Assembly (NCBI RefSeq): GCF_963678635.1
Contig: NC_087067.1
Coordinates: forward strand, 5,002,647 to 5,066,646
Reading direction: 5' to 3'
Source of the DNA: Symsagittifera roscoffensis
Taxonomy: Eukaryota; Xenacoelomorpha; Acoela; Convolutidae
DNA: 64,000 nt
The notes beneath the pieces were generated by a model. The model was not told where the DNA came from and ran no database searches. It saw only the letters and a list, made by a program, of their open reading frames with translations. Both the position numbers and the translations under genes were made by a program. This document shows, one piece after another, positions 20,448 to 32,600 of this stretch (the stretch's first letter is position 1; each line of letters opens with the position of its first letter).

Positions 20448-21094
20448 TCACAAGATTATAGCGGATATTTTAAAGACATTAAAGACTATATATATCTAAA
20501 CGGTGAAAAATACCGACCACAAGATATCTCACCTATAAATATTTTTAGCTTTGTTACACTAAAAAATGAAATTCTTGATTTTCTACGATGGCCCTATTAC
20601 ATCTTAGAAAAATTGACTATGCAATGTTTAACTTTATAGGATTTCTTTTTTCACTTTTAAAAGGAATCTATAATACATGCGCTATACACACACAAGTAAA
20701 TAGACAAGCAAGTGTAGCACGCATACTATTTGCAGTATTTTTTGGAATTTTTTCATCATCAATAAACAAAATTCTTTTAGACGCACAAATAAAAGAATAT
20801 AATACAAAAATAGCGACAAGACAGAACACATACGACGAAGAACATAATAATATAGAGGTAACGCCTACAGCACCACAGTTACCACCCCTACCACATAACC
20901 ATCCATTATCCCTAGTCCCACGAAATTTCCGAAATTTAGCAATAACACATAATCCAAATTTTAGACCAAACATATCACAAAGTCCCATACAACATATAAT
21001 GACACATCATTCACAAGAGGAAAATACATATGAACAAATTATCGAACAACCCCATACCACAGCTTTTCAGTCTCAAAATAATAATTTTTTTTAG
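20448..21094 (+). pseudogene. env: Env C-terminal part: membrane region and Pro-rich tail with PTAP
   Basis: The first about 190 bp continue the previous phase (IYLNGEKYRPQDIS... LDFLRWPYY) to a TAG at 20637-20639. The phase then shifts to the 168-codon frame 20588-21094. That frame has a hydrophobic block (MFNFIGFLFSLLKG), a short polar stretch, then a transmembrane-like ILFAVFFGIFSSSI, followed by a cytoplasmic-tail-like region rich in Pro. The tail contains PTAP (in EVTPTAPQLPPLP), the core of retroviral late-domain motifs that bind TSG101, although such motifs normally sit in Gag. An ATG at 20588 exists but is probably internal to Env. Confidence 0.6.
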
Positions 21095-21100
21095 CCCACG

Positions 21101-22546
21101 ATGAGCCGACAACTTGGATCCCTACACCGCTCAAATTCCCATCCAACCAACCTCAACACTCCAATTACAATAATTCCACTTTTTGCTTTCCCGCCACCCG
21201 ATTTCCCCACTAGTAATATAACATCAGGCATGAATTCAGACACTAATTCAAATATTTCAGTTTTATACTCCATTTCACAACTCAATAACCCTAATATTGA
21301 AACCCCTGATGAATTTGCAGACTCCGAACCATCTCCATCCAATAATTTTCAAACCAACTCCTCAGTTTTTTCAAAACCCCCTTTTCAACCAATCCCACCA
21401 AATAGCCCACTCCCATCCATTTCTACACCCTCTTATGCTTCACAAGTAACCCCAACCTACTCTTCATTTCATTCAGACCGATCATGCAATTCTCCAGATA
21501 TTCCCCAAATCTCCCAAGAACTCGATAATTTTATCACCCTACAACAACAACTATTACACCCTAGCACCCCCACTATAAATCAGATTTCTTCCACAATAGA
21601 ATCCTCAAACCCACCTACCCCTACACCCTCTTCAGCTTATTCTGCATCATTAGCACAATCATCCACATCCACCGAATCCTCAAATAGCACTAATAGAGCT
21701 TATCGCACTTTTAAAAGAAAATTCCCAAACCATCCATTCCCAACCAAACCAGGGACAGCCCGTAAATATATTAATCATCCACATCACACTAACACGAAAG
21801 ATTTTCTAGCAATCACCTTACCTTCATTCCCACAATATACTTTAAACACCCCTCATGACACTAACGACACACGTAGTTTTGTAGATGAACATGTTTTAAT
21901 GCCTACACTTCATTGGACATCATATTATCATTTTACTAATCCCCTTTGCCTACCATTATCTAATACTCATAACGATATAGAAAGAAATCAAGATATGCTA
22001 TATCGACTCACCACACCACTAACACACAGACAATCTACTTATATAGGATATAAAAACTCACTAAAAACATTCACTGCACCCCGAGCTAACGAATTTACGC
22101 TAGAATATTACGATCATAACATCATCCGAACTAACCAAGACCAATTTTTAGATGATGATCGCTTCGCTAACCCACAACTATGAGAAAAAAAATTTTTCAT
22201 CAAAACACCATATGTATTAACACTCAATATATTTGATCGAAAATTTGATCACATCATTTCTGAAGCACTAACCGACATGCAAGCTTACGAAAGTTTTAAA
22301 GAAAAATTTCAATTATTTACACTAACCTTCCACTTCCTTGCACCACATGAACGCGATTTGCACTGTTCACACGACATTATGTTACGCACTAAACAAACGC
22401 ACACATATACATATTATCGCTTCATACAAAATCATTTTGATCTACACACTCCATCAAGACAACCACACCACCGTTTTCAGTTTCTTAACTCTAAATACAC
22501 TTCACCATTTTTTTCTAAATTTCACATATTGCATCAAAGATACTAA
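21101..22546 (+). pseudogene. Large Ser/Pro/Thr-rich 3' protein, N-terminal part (one in-frame TGA)
   Basis: Starts 6 bp after the preceding stop with ATG. Residues 1-200 are Ser/Pro/Thr/Asn-rich and disordered; residues about 205-225 are basic (RTFKRKFPNHPFP...); then a more structured part follows (LAITLPSFPQYTLNTP... HWTSYYHFTNPLCLP). A TGA at 22181-22183 stops the 360-codon frame, but the same phase stays open to 22546 (FFIKTPYVLTLNIFDRKFDH...), so it is one protein with a single nonsense codon. It has no recognised homology. Its place downstream of env corresponds to the accessory-gene position of complex retroviruses. Confidence 0.55.
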
Positions 22547-22913
22547 CCTCCACGGCATCCTCCGCAATTATGACCCAATAACACAGATGTATATATTTTG
22601 TCCCATCACGAAGACCCTTAACGCAGAAGAATCCAGACCCTTCCTTATTCCACATGAATTTATCCAACCTATAGAAATCCTTATATTAGAATTCATCCAC
22701 AATACTAAATACAATCACAAATTATATAACCTCATTCAAAACACACCTTATGAGTTTGCAGTTGGCACTGAAGAACTAAAAACAATTAAAGCACTTCAAT
22801 TGCTTTGGCCACTGCTTCAAACTAAAAACATCATTCGCATACTAGCAAAATTACTAACAAACTCCGACATAATACACGACATCTTTCCCCACGGTTTTTT
22901 ACCCGACGACTAA
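22500..22913 (+). pseudogene. C-terminal part of the 3' protein (frameshifted)
   Basis: Open in another phase (nominally 22338-22913); the meaningful part begins about 22500, where the previous phase fails. The peptide looks like a folded helical domain (HGILRNYDPITQMYIF... IPHEFIQPIEILILEFIH... ELKTIKALQLLWPLL... IIRILAKLLTNSDIIHDIFPHG). Joined with the upstream part the ancestral protein would be roughly 600 residues. I recognise no family. The globular end is the best search query for finding relatives. Confidence 0.5.
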
Positions 22914-24515
22914 CAAGTAAGTATAATTTATACATATTCTTCACTAATAAATTTGAAATAAATACTAACCATTCTTTACTCATGTTTCATTTAGATCTTT
23001 AGCCTTCATACCAGAATCATCTGAAGCAACAAAAAAGCAAAATAAAAAATAAACTTGTTAAAATTCTTCATTTCACTAATATTTTCCACAAGATAAACTG
23101 ATAAAATTTATAATGTAGTAAATTGATTTATAAATTGTTTCCCCAAAAGCAGTAAAATTCATAAAAAATGAAAATTTGTAATTTAATTTTTTCCCAAAAC
23201 CAGCAGTAAAATTCAAATTCTATGTAGTAAATTGATAAAACGAAAATGCAGTACTAACTTTTTGATATTTCCATTCACTCGCACAAGAATTCTATCCAAA
23301 CATGCACAGCTCGCCCACGAAGAATTGTTTAAATAATGAATTTCAGTTTCAAGTTTTCACACTCAACAACTCTAACACGCGATAACAAGTTTCAAACTTT
23401 CCTTTAACCCGGTTGGAAAGGAATTATATACTAAATAAAACTAACCAACGCAGCTTACTAAACACCACAAATCATAGAATAACAGCATGACTAAGAAAAG
23501 AAAACCAAAGGTACCCAAACCGGATTAACCCAGTTTAAAACTGGATAATTTATTCTTTTGAAGACTATTATAAAGTCTAAGAAAGAAATAATAAAACACA
23601 AAAAAGTCGAAAGACAAACCCATACCAAAAACAATTTGATTTTTAAAAAAGGACACAACCAACGAAACATAAGAAAAACCACCATAAACCCAACATAAAA
23701 CGTTATCACATAACAGGACCTCTCACAGAAACCGCACGAAATCATACTCCCATTCCTGGCCTAACCCACCAGAGAGGACGTCCTGAGCATGCTCTATAGC
23801 CGGCCTAACCCACCGCGCTACATCCACGCTTTGTGACCACACTTCTATTTTTAATAAGAGGTACTCAAGGGTGAGTAACTCTTCAAAATAACCGAACTAA
23901 AACAAAATGCTTTTGTGAAAACAACTAACCAAAATCATAATTAAAACACTGAACTAATAAAAAATTTTATAAAATGTAAACTATACTTTGCAGTATATAG
24001 ATCAGAACACAACAACAAAGACGAACATCCAAAGACAAAATGACCCCACTACACTTAAAAAAGAATGGCCAACCACAAACCGATATGCCGTCCACAATGA
24101 CAAACTCAAAGGATTTACAGTACGACTTGACTTCGCAGAAAAGGACTTCATTGAACTAGACCAATGACCACCTCGATGTTCAAGTATACGTACAAGATCC
24201 GAGTTACAAGACATCCCCTCCACGCACAATCTCCACGCCATTCCCAGACGAGGTCGAACACAAAAGAAGTTCTCTACATAAAACAGAAAAACCCGTCATA
24301 GCAAACCATTCTGAAATCAGATTGATTTCATTGGGAAACACCATCGTTGTCACAAGAAGACACGACGATTGATGCCCCTCACTCCAGCGTCCTGGAACTT
24401 CTCTAACAAAGAGAAACCGGACAAAAGTACGATGTTCGCCAAATACCAACGTCCATCATCCATCCTTTGAATTGCAGAAAGATAATTCTAAAAAACTCTG
24501 TAAAACCCGGATGGG
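22914..24515 (+). other. 3' untranslated region of the giant element
   Basis: About 1.6 kb with no convincing frame. It is less A-skewed than the coding part. The word GGCCTAACCCACC occurs twice (near 23757 and 23803), and an AACCGG...CCAGTTT stretch lies near 23516. The last bases before the LTR (CGGATGGG, 24508-24515) are a weak polypurine tract. Confidence 0.5.
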
Positions 24516-24925
24516 TGGAACCTGATCTAAACTATATTTTATGATTGGATAAATTAGATATTTTACCACTGTAAAGTATTTACTATTGACCAATCATGAT
24601 CCATCTAACTAACAACCCACTTATTTGTAAGTGCTGAAATTACTTATAATTTCAGCACCAGAGAGATTTGAATTTAACTTAGAAATTAGTTGCCTCTCCA
24701 AGAGAACTTCAGCAGCCGCAATAAACCAGTGTACCCTAGATCTATTGAGCCTAGCAGAGACTAGTTAAACAACCCGAAACTAGATAGTATAAGAGTAAGA
24801 TTAGGATCGGTATTAGACTAAGAAGTTGCACGAATCTATCCGGCCGAAAATAAGATAGCGTGACGAGCAGACGGTGTACCCTATCCGAAATTACTCTATG
24901 AGTTAACCACTCCACACTTAACTCA
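24516..24925 (+). repeat. 3' LTR of the giant element
   Basis: 410 bp, TG...CA, same boundaries as the 5' copy. AATAAA lies at 24720-24725 and the palindrome at 24631-24658. It is followed directly by the target duplication ACTA (24926-24929). Confidence 0.95.
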
Positions 24926-24929
24926 ACTA

Positions 24930-26480
24930 AGCAGACAAAAATCTCGTCAGTTTGATCAAAAAGTAAAGTCCTTAATTGTTGATAATTTTCAAAAACCAAC
25001 AGACTGAAGAAATGTTTGCTTTTTTGTTATAAATTCCATCTTTGAGATCTGGTTACAATTTAAAAGCAATACGTTCAGATTAATTCATTGGTGTTTTGTT
25101 TGATTTACTGCTTACACTTTTAACTATTTTATCGCTTTTACCTAATTGATTGATTTTCTGCTTACTCTTTTCTGCGAATTGTTTCACCCAATTTGATTTT
25201 TTATGTTCGAATTTGACCCAAAATGAACCCCTCAACTGACCAGTTTCGAACTAATTTTTTTTGCATCAAGATTTTTCATACTCCGTTAAAAAACCGGTCA
25301 AAAGAAGAAATTTGTTCATAGAAAAAACTCCTAGGCGCAACTTCAACGATCCTTGTCCTAACGAAAATTATCCGAGTCTTTGGTCTTCTGCTCATACAAA
25401 GTGACTTCATCACAAACCTTTAAAGACTTCTGTAATTTTGCTGAAAACCGAACAACAGTTTGTTCCCGTGGGTTAAACCAAATTTTTGAAGATAAACCAT
25501 TTTTTTTTAAATCAGTATCATTCAATCAGATTCCAAGTTGAAAATAGATGCTTTTTATACGTACATAATAAAGTGCCCATACCAGGGCGAAACAATGATT
25601 GTTGCTATTGTCATTTGATGACGATGAAAAAAATTTTGTATATTGAAACAAAGTTCATGCATTTTTTTAAATTTTTACATCCCCACAGTCAATTTAGTGA
25701 CACAATTTGTAACAAATTGGCAATGACACCATTTTTCAGGGTAAAATGATTGCCTTAATGCTCCGACCACTGAAAGTGGGGAGGAACATTCTCTTCGGGT
25801 TTTAATTATTGACTCATGTTTTTCAAAGCCGAATCAGGTACCACAAAAATGCATGGAAAAATTTATCAATCTACGTACTTTGCAGTTCAACTTAAAGCTT
25901 ATTGATGTGTCTTCATCAAAAATTTCTAAAGGTAACGAAAAAAATTGTCAAAAAATTTTTCAGTGTTGATTTGAATTTTTGGATTTTTAGTATAACTTCC
26001 AGCGAAACTGGTTTATAATTTTGAGCAAGCAGTTGTTGTGATAGAGGAAAAAGAAGTCAAAACTTATCAGTACTTTAGGAAAAAAATTCTTTTTTGATGT
26101 TTGTGTAAGCTCCTTTTTGTCAATAAGTTATTTTCAATTTGTTTTCTTTTTTTCAAAATTACGTTGATTTTTTTGATATTGTTTGTTTATATATTTTTTT
26201 TCACTAAAACTGTTATCAATTAGGCTTAATATATCCATACTGTCAATTAACAATAAGTAAAAATGACCTAGACAATTTTCCTAAGTGTTATATTATGATT
26301 GATATCGGAACATTTTGTGCTATTTGCACAGCAGCGGGCTACCTTTTTTCTGATTCTAAATAACTTTTTTGGGCACAACAAAATCAATTTATGCGAAACT
26401 TTTTAATTGTTTTTCTCAAAATGAGACTTCTATAAAAAATCATAAATGGATATAAAATCTCTCCTAAAATTCTCTAAAAA
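24930..26480. other. Non-coding AT-rich DNA
   Basis: No open frame with recognisable content and no clear repeat structure. Open stretches are short and Phe/Lys/Asn-rich, as expected by chance at this composition. Confidence 0.5.
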
Positions 26481-28482
26481 ATTTGGGCTGGAAAATTTTT
26501 TAAAAACAAAATAAAGTGTATACTTTTGAAGTTGCACTCCTAAGGACATCAAGCCATACAAAAAACTTTAACTGCGCTCTGATGCTCATCTTATTTTGAG
26601 AAAAAAAATTGTGTGTTTTTTGGTTATTTTTATCTCTCTGAGTATATTTTTTGAACCAGTTGTGAAAACGCAATCTGGTATTGGTCTTATTATTAGAGCA
26701 AAGCAAAAAAACGTGTGTTTTTGGAGTAGTATAATCTCAATGAGTCTATTTTAAGAACCAGTAGCGTAACCTGTTGTCACCGTCGTAAAAATAAAAAAAT
26801 TTAATTTAAAAAAATTTGATTTTCAAAGTTTTCTGTTCGAAACAAGCAGAATTTCAACTAGACCGACCAAACGAAAAAATCATCAAATTAATCAGTAAGT
26901 TAAGTGATCTTTATTTTTTCTAAGTAAATAGAAACAATTAAAACGGCTTCTGTTAACACAGGTAGAAGAAAAATTTGAAAAGTTTTTTGTGTTTTCTGAT
27001 CGGTTAACAAAATTAGATTAAGTGACTGCTTACACTTCAAAATCACAAAACTAATCACGAGCGTTACCTAGGCCAATTTGAATGCTTCTTTCCATTTGAT
27101 TTTGGTCTTTTTTGCGTTTTCCAAGTTTTTTTTATTATTATTTTTTAATTTCTGTGTTTTTTTAATCCGGCAACAATTTATGCCCAGTAAACTCCACTAA
27201 GTTCAAGTGGCAATAGTTTTTTCACTGCTTATGATATGACAAAATTATTTAAATATCGCCAGACATCAAATCCAGCTTAAATGAAACAAAGAAGCGTAAA
27301 TGAAATAATGAAGACTAAAGAGAAAAAATTTGTGTCCCGCAACGTATAAATAAGGCAAATCTATTTTCGCGAATTCAATTAAGAAGGTATATTGAATTTT
27401 ATTTTTCTAGAACCAAACCAAAACTGAAAAAATTTATAATCTTTGAATTACTATCTTACGCTAGCAAACCCTTGAAAGCATTGAATTGTAAAAAATATCT
27501 TCCGAACGGATATTAAACAACCCTCTCGCACAAGCAATACTTTGAAAACTGTAGAACAACTTGTCCACTTTGAACCATTTCAAGCCTATTGCTTTAGTGT
27601 TTCTCAAATCAGGATCTTAAAGTAGACTATTTGGACATATAAAGTCTTCCAAATGTCATCTAACCCGCAGTTTGGGCTGAATTTTTTTTCGGAACAACAG
27701 CAAAAAATGATTGAGTTAAGGGATGAGGCTCATATCAAAAAACCCCATTGAAAAAATGAAATGAAAATGGATTTTGAAACGTAACCAATATTTTGAGAAC
27801 AACAAAAACAACTTGTTTTTTGTCGAAATTCATTTTTTCTGCTTCTATTCTAGATCTACAAGAAAAATCATTTTTTCATCCCAATTGAGGTTTTTGAAAT
27901 TGTTCAATGTTAACAAAAAAAGTTTTAAAGTTTTCTAAGTTTAGGCTTGAGAATACTTTTAAAATAACAAAAATTGTGTGTACTTTTTAAATTGCACTTG
28001 AAAATAGGAAACTCTCTCAAGAAATTGAATTGGTGAAATAGAGTCACCCAAAAAGCTTAAATGAAAATTGACAATGCTCTAATTTTCGAGAACAAAAAAG
28101 GCGTGTTATTTTTAGCGTAGTTAAACCTCTTTGATGCTTTTTTTAGAACCAGAAGAGAAACCCGTTGCACGCACACATATGAACCCCTCTCAAAAAGTGG
28201 AACTGGCGACATAAAATCATCCGGTAAGAACTTACGTGCAATCTGGTACTGGTCTTTTTAAGAGAGCACGACAACAAAAAAAATGTGTGTGTGTGTGTTT
28301 GGCGTAGTTCAGTCTCTCTGCGTCTATTTTGAGAACCAGTAGGGAAATCTGTTTTCAACCGGGCCAAAACAATAATTTTCACTCTAAAAAAATTTCACTC
28401 GAAGACCAGTTGATTTTCAAATACTTTTAGTCACAACAAGCAATTTCTTCCATCAAAGATCATCAAAATCAAGCAGACGAAA

Positions 28483-28507
28483 ATGTTGTCTATCGCCAAA
28501 CTTATCA
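28483..28507 (+). other. Possible leader exon (ATG to GTGAGT donor) inside the array
   Basis: An ATG opens eight codons (MLSIAKLI) and is cut in phase 1 by a consensus donor GTGAGTAA at 28508. The related spot in the next unit (about 31467-31491) keeps the donor but has lost the ATG. The third (34313 onward) keeps the ATG but has lost the donor. A short fifth version near 34570 keeps the donor. This could be the start of a signal-peptide exon copied with the array. A downstream partner exon is not identified. Confidence 0.25.
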
Positions 28508-29345
28508 GTGAGTAAATTGCATTTTTTTTCAAGTATACAGTAACAAGTTTTTCTTATCATCGCAAAATAATAGGTGTCCCAGGTGATCTTTAACGCCGAA
28601 CAAACTGTTTAGAGGAAAAATGTCTTGTTTTTTCGCAATTTTTTTTTCATCGGGTAACAAATTAATACCAAGATGCTCGCTCTGATTCATTTGGATTTGG
28701 ATCAATTGACTGCATACATTTTGAAATCACAAAACAACGGTTATACCACATTGGCTAGCCCAATTTGATTACTTTTTTCAATTGATTTTTTTTTTAGTTT
28801 TCCAATTTTTTTAAAGTTTTTTTGTAATTTATAATGAAATGTTTTTATTCTGGCAACGAAATATGCCCAGCAAACTCTGCTGAACTTATTGGGAATAGTT
28901 CGTTCTACTGCCTATGCTTCGGAAGTATTAAGCAAATAGCGCTATTTATCTAATCCAACCTAAAAAAAACGAGTAGTTTGAAAAATAAGCTCTAAATTTA
29001 AAAGCCTCTAATAACTTTCAGTTCGCAGATCTCTGCAAACTAAAATTTCGTGAAAAACACTGTCAGGGATTTACAAGGTGATTTTGTCGTGACATTTGTG
29101 AGTTTGTTTCGAAGCTGTCCTTATCAGGGCAAAAACTTTTTAAATTTTTTAAACTTCGAATGCCTTTAATTGTCAATGAAAATGTTTCGACTAATTGAAG
29201 CAATTGAAACTTTCTAAGTGAGATTAAAAAAAAAATCCTTTTTTTGCATGGACTAAATCAACAAAATGAATTTGCGTCAAAACAAAGTTTATCAGACACA
29301 GCAATTTTCATTAGCTCTTTTTGGTATATATATTTATTGACTTTT

Positions 29346-29361
29346 GTTCTTCTAGAAGAAC
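29346..29361. promoter_or_regulatory. Perfect palindrome GTTCTTCTAGAAGAAC (heat-shock-element-like)
   Basis: Contains TTCTAGAA, the core arrangement of heat-shock factor sites, followed by another GAA 3 nt on. The corresponding place in the next array unit (32345-32360) differs by one base. Chance cannot be excluded. Confidence 0.3.
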
Positions 29362-29601
29362 GAAGTGCTTTGTATGTGACTTTTCAAAGAGCTAAAAGCT
29401 GAAAAAACTCAATTGAGTTTCTCGCAGCGGCACTCTCCCCCACCATTCCTCCTATGAGAATCAGTTTTTTGATCTGACGAGTAGTTTTCCTATGTTAATT
29501 ATGAAGAGCCAATTATTGTCATGGCCTAATTTTTCTGAATATCAGTTTTCATGAGAATCCGGCAATTTGAGCAGAAATTTTAATTAGAAAAACTAGTAAG
29601 C

Positions 29602-29638
29602 GGGAGGTGGGGAGGGGGGAGGTGGGGAGGGGGGAGGG
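29602..29638 (+). repeat. G-rich tract with quadruplex potential
   Basis: Alternating runs of three to six G separated by A or T (GGGAGGTGGGGAGGGGGGAG and on). More than four G runs within 37 bases fit a G-quadruplex motif. The corresponding part of the neighbouring array unit lacks it. Confidence 0.7.
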
Positions 29639-32600
29639 TAAGAGCCCTCGCAGCTTCGGACAACAATTATTTCAACTGATATTGAAAATTACTATAAAAA
29701 TTGTCTTGATAAAAAGTCAAACTTGTTTGGAAAAAAAACGAGTTCGAATAAACAATCAATTAGTTCTAAAAACGGAACAGGAAATGCAAGCTTTTCCTGG
29801 AAACTTTTGAAACATTTGTAAGAGAAAACAAAAAAAATTCAACAAATCTCTGAAAAGCAATGGCAAGAATTCTACTGTTGTAAGAAAAAATAACTCGACA
29901 TTCGTTGCTTAAGGAATTTCAATTGAATTTTCACATTCAACTGTTTAAATTATGCACTTTCAATTGTTTAAGTTAGGTTCTTGAACTCCTCTTAGTAGAA
30001 AAAAGTCTACTCAAGCAATAAAAGCTTTCTAAACTCTTTATAAACTCATGCTACAACGAAGAAAGGACTCGACCTCTGAAAAACTGATCAATTTTGAAAT
30101 ACTACTTCAGCTAGCAAACCCTTGAAGCAGTTGAAATTAAAAAAAAGTCTTTCGAACGGATTTTAAACAACCACCTCGCACAATCATTATTTTAAAAACA
30201 ATAAGACAACATGTCCACTTTGAACCATTACAAGCCTAATGCACTAGTGTTTCTTAAATGAGGATCTTTAAGTAGTTTATTTGCAGATATAAAGTCTTCC
30301 AAATGTCGTATAAACCGCAGTTTGGGCTGAAGACTTTTTTCAGATGAAGAAAAAACATGAATGAGTTAAAGGCTGCAGTTCATATCAAAAAGCCCCATGC
30401 AAAAATTGAATAGAAAAATAGAAGCCTTCTAAATGTTTTTTGACTTGCAACCCCAATATTTTGAGAACAGCAAAAACAACTTTTGTTTTTTCGTCGTAGG
30501 TCAATTTTTCAGATTCTGTTTGAGAACTACAAAAAAATTCAGTTTTTCATCAAATATGAGTTTTTGAAATTGTTCAATTGTACCGAAAAAGACATTGTCT
30601 GTAAACTCAATTTGGGCATGAGAATATTATAAAAACAAAAAAGTGTGTTTACTTTCCAAATTGCTTTCAAAATTAGTAACCCCTCTCGAGAAGTTGAATT
30701 GGCGACCAAAAGTCATCCAAACAAAAAATGAATGGAATCTGGTATTGGTCCTATTTTAAGAAGAAAACAAACAATATCATTTTTTGGCTTAGTTTAGTCT
30801 CTCTGAGTCGTTTTTAGGAATTAGTAATAAAACAAGTGGCACCTCAAAACAGGAACCCCTCTCTAAAAATTGAATTGGCGATATAAAGTCATCCAAGAGA
30901 AATTAAATGCAATCTGGCAATGGTCTAATTTTTGAGAACCAAAAAAAAAATTTGTTTTTCTACTTTAAAAACCAGACGGAAAAACCGTTGCAATTAAAAA
31001 TAGGAACCCTTCTCAAAAAGTGAATTAGCGACATAAAGTCATCCATGAAGAACTTGAATGCAATCTGACACTGGTCTTTTTAAGAGAGCACAGCTGAAAA
31101 ATGTGCGTTTTTAGGCAAAATTCAGTCTCTCTGCATCTATTTTAGGAACCAGTAGAGAAATCAGTTGCACTTCAAAATAGGAAACACCTTTCAAAAAATT
31201 GAACTGAAGACATAAAGTCATCCAGAAAGTTCTTGAATGCAATCTCATATTGGTCTTTTCAGGAGAACAAAACATAAAATGTGTGTTTTTGGCAAATTCA
31301 GTCTCTCTGCGTTGATTTTAGGTAGGGAAACCCGTTTTCAAACGGGCAGAAGAAAAAATAAGTTTCATTTTTAAAAAACCTAAGTGAAATCCAGTTGATT
31401 TTCATAAAATTTTGTTCACAACAAGGAACTTTTTCATGAAAATTCATCAAGACCAAGCAGACGAAAATTTTGTCTATGGTCAAACTTATCAGTGAGTAAA
31501 TCGCAATTTTGCTTTTTTTTTTCAAATAAACAGTAACAAAAATTTCTTATCATCGCAAAATTATGGGTAGCCCAGGTGATCTTTAACGCCGATCAAAGCG
31601 TTTTCGCCTAACACATTTAGAGGAAAAATGTCTTGTTTTTTTGTAATTTCGTTTTTTCATCGAGTAACAAATTAATACCAAGATGTTCGCTCTAATTCAT
31701 TTGGATTTAGATCAATTGACTGCAGACATTTTGAAATCACAAAACAACGGTTATGCCACATTGGCTAGCCCAATTTGATTACTTTTTTCAATTGATTTTT
31801 GTTTGTTTTTTAATTTTGCAATTTTGTTTAAGTTTTTTTGTAATTTATAATTAAATGTTTTTAGTCTGGCAACGAAATATACCCACCAAACTCCGCTGAA
31901 CTTCTTGGGAATAGCTCGTTCCACTGCATATGCTTCGGAAGTATTAAGCAAATAGCGCGAGTTATCTAATCCAACTTTAAAAAAACGAGTAGTTTGAAAA
32001 GTAAGCTCTAAATTTACCAGCATCGAATAACTTTCAATTTTTAGATCTATATACACGAAAATTACGTGAAAACTGTCAGGTTCAAACAATGTGATTTTGT
32101 CGTGACTTTTGTTAGTTCGTTTCAAAATTTTCCTTATCAGGGTAAGCAATTTTCAAATTTCGAATGCCTTTAAGTGTCAATGAAAATATTTCAATTAATT
32201 GAAGCAATTGAAACTTTCTAAGTGAGATTAATAGAAACTTTTTTTTGCATGGACTAATTTAACAAAATGAATTTGCGTCGAAACAAAGTTTATCAGACAG
32301 AGCTATTTTCATCACCTCTTCTTGAAATAGAATGATTGATTTTTGTTCTTCTAAAAGAACGAAGTGCTCTGTATGTGACTTTTCAAAGAGCTGAAAGAGC
32401 TGAAAAAACTCAATTGGGTTCCTCGCAGCGGCTCTTTTTCTCCAACAATTTTTTCAATTGATATTGAAAACTGCTATCAAAATTCACTTGCTGGAAAGTC
32501 AAAATTGTCTGGAAAAAAAATGAACTCAATCAAACTATCAATTAATCACTTAGTTCTAAAAACGGAACAGGAAATGCTATCTTTTCCTGGAATTTTTTGA

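Larger units (their letters stand above)
5945..24925 (+). mobile_element. Giant (18,981 bp) Ty3/gypsy-type env-containing LTR retroelement
   Basis: Both ends carry 410-bp direct repeats starting TGGAACC and ending AACTCA, flanked by the 4-bp duplication ACTA (5941-5944 and 24926-24929), so the boundaries are exact. Inside, in order: primer-binding site, long leader, four pre-gag reading frames, gag with CCHC knuckle, protease (DSGA), reverse transcriptase (YLDD), RNase H, integrase (DDE), two hydrophobic mini-proteins, a Ser/Pro-rich protein, an envelope-like glycoprotein with membrane region, a further Ser/Pro/Thr-rich protein, and a 1.6-kb 3' untranslated part. The RT-RNase H-IN order is that of Ty3/gypsy. 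Typical members are 5-12 kb, so this one is exceptionally large. LTR divergence is about 6 sites in 410, implying a fairly recent insertion. Several frameshifts interrupt pol and env. Confidence 0.93.

Noticed and set aside
24002-24449. Two antisense frames in the 3' region of the giant element
   Set aside because: Opposite to all element genes, with no recognised domain.
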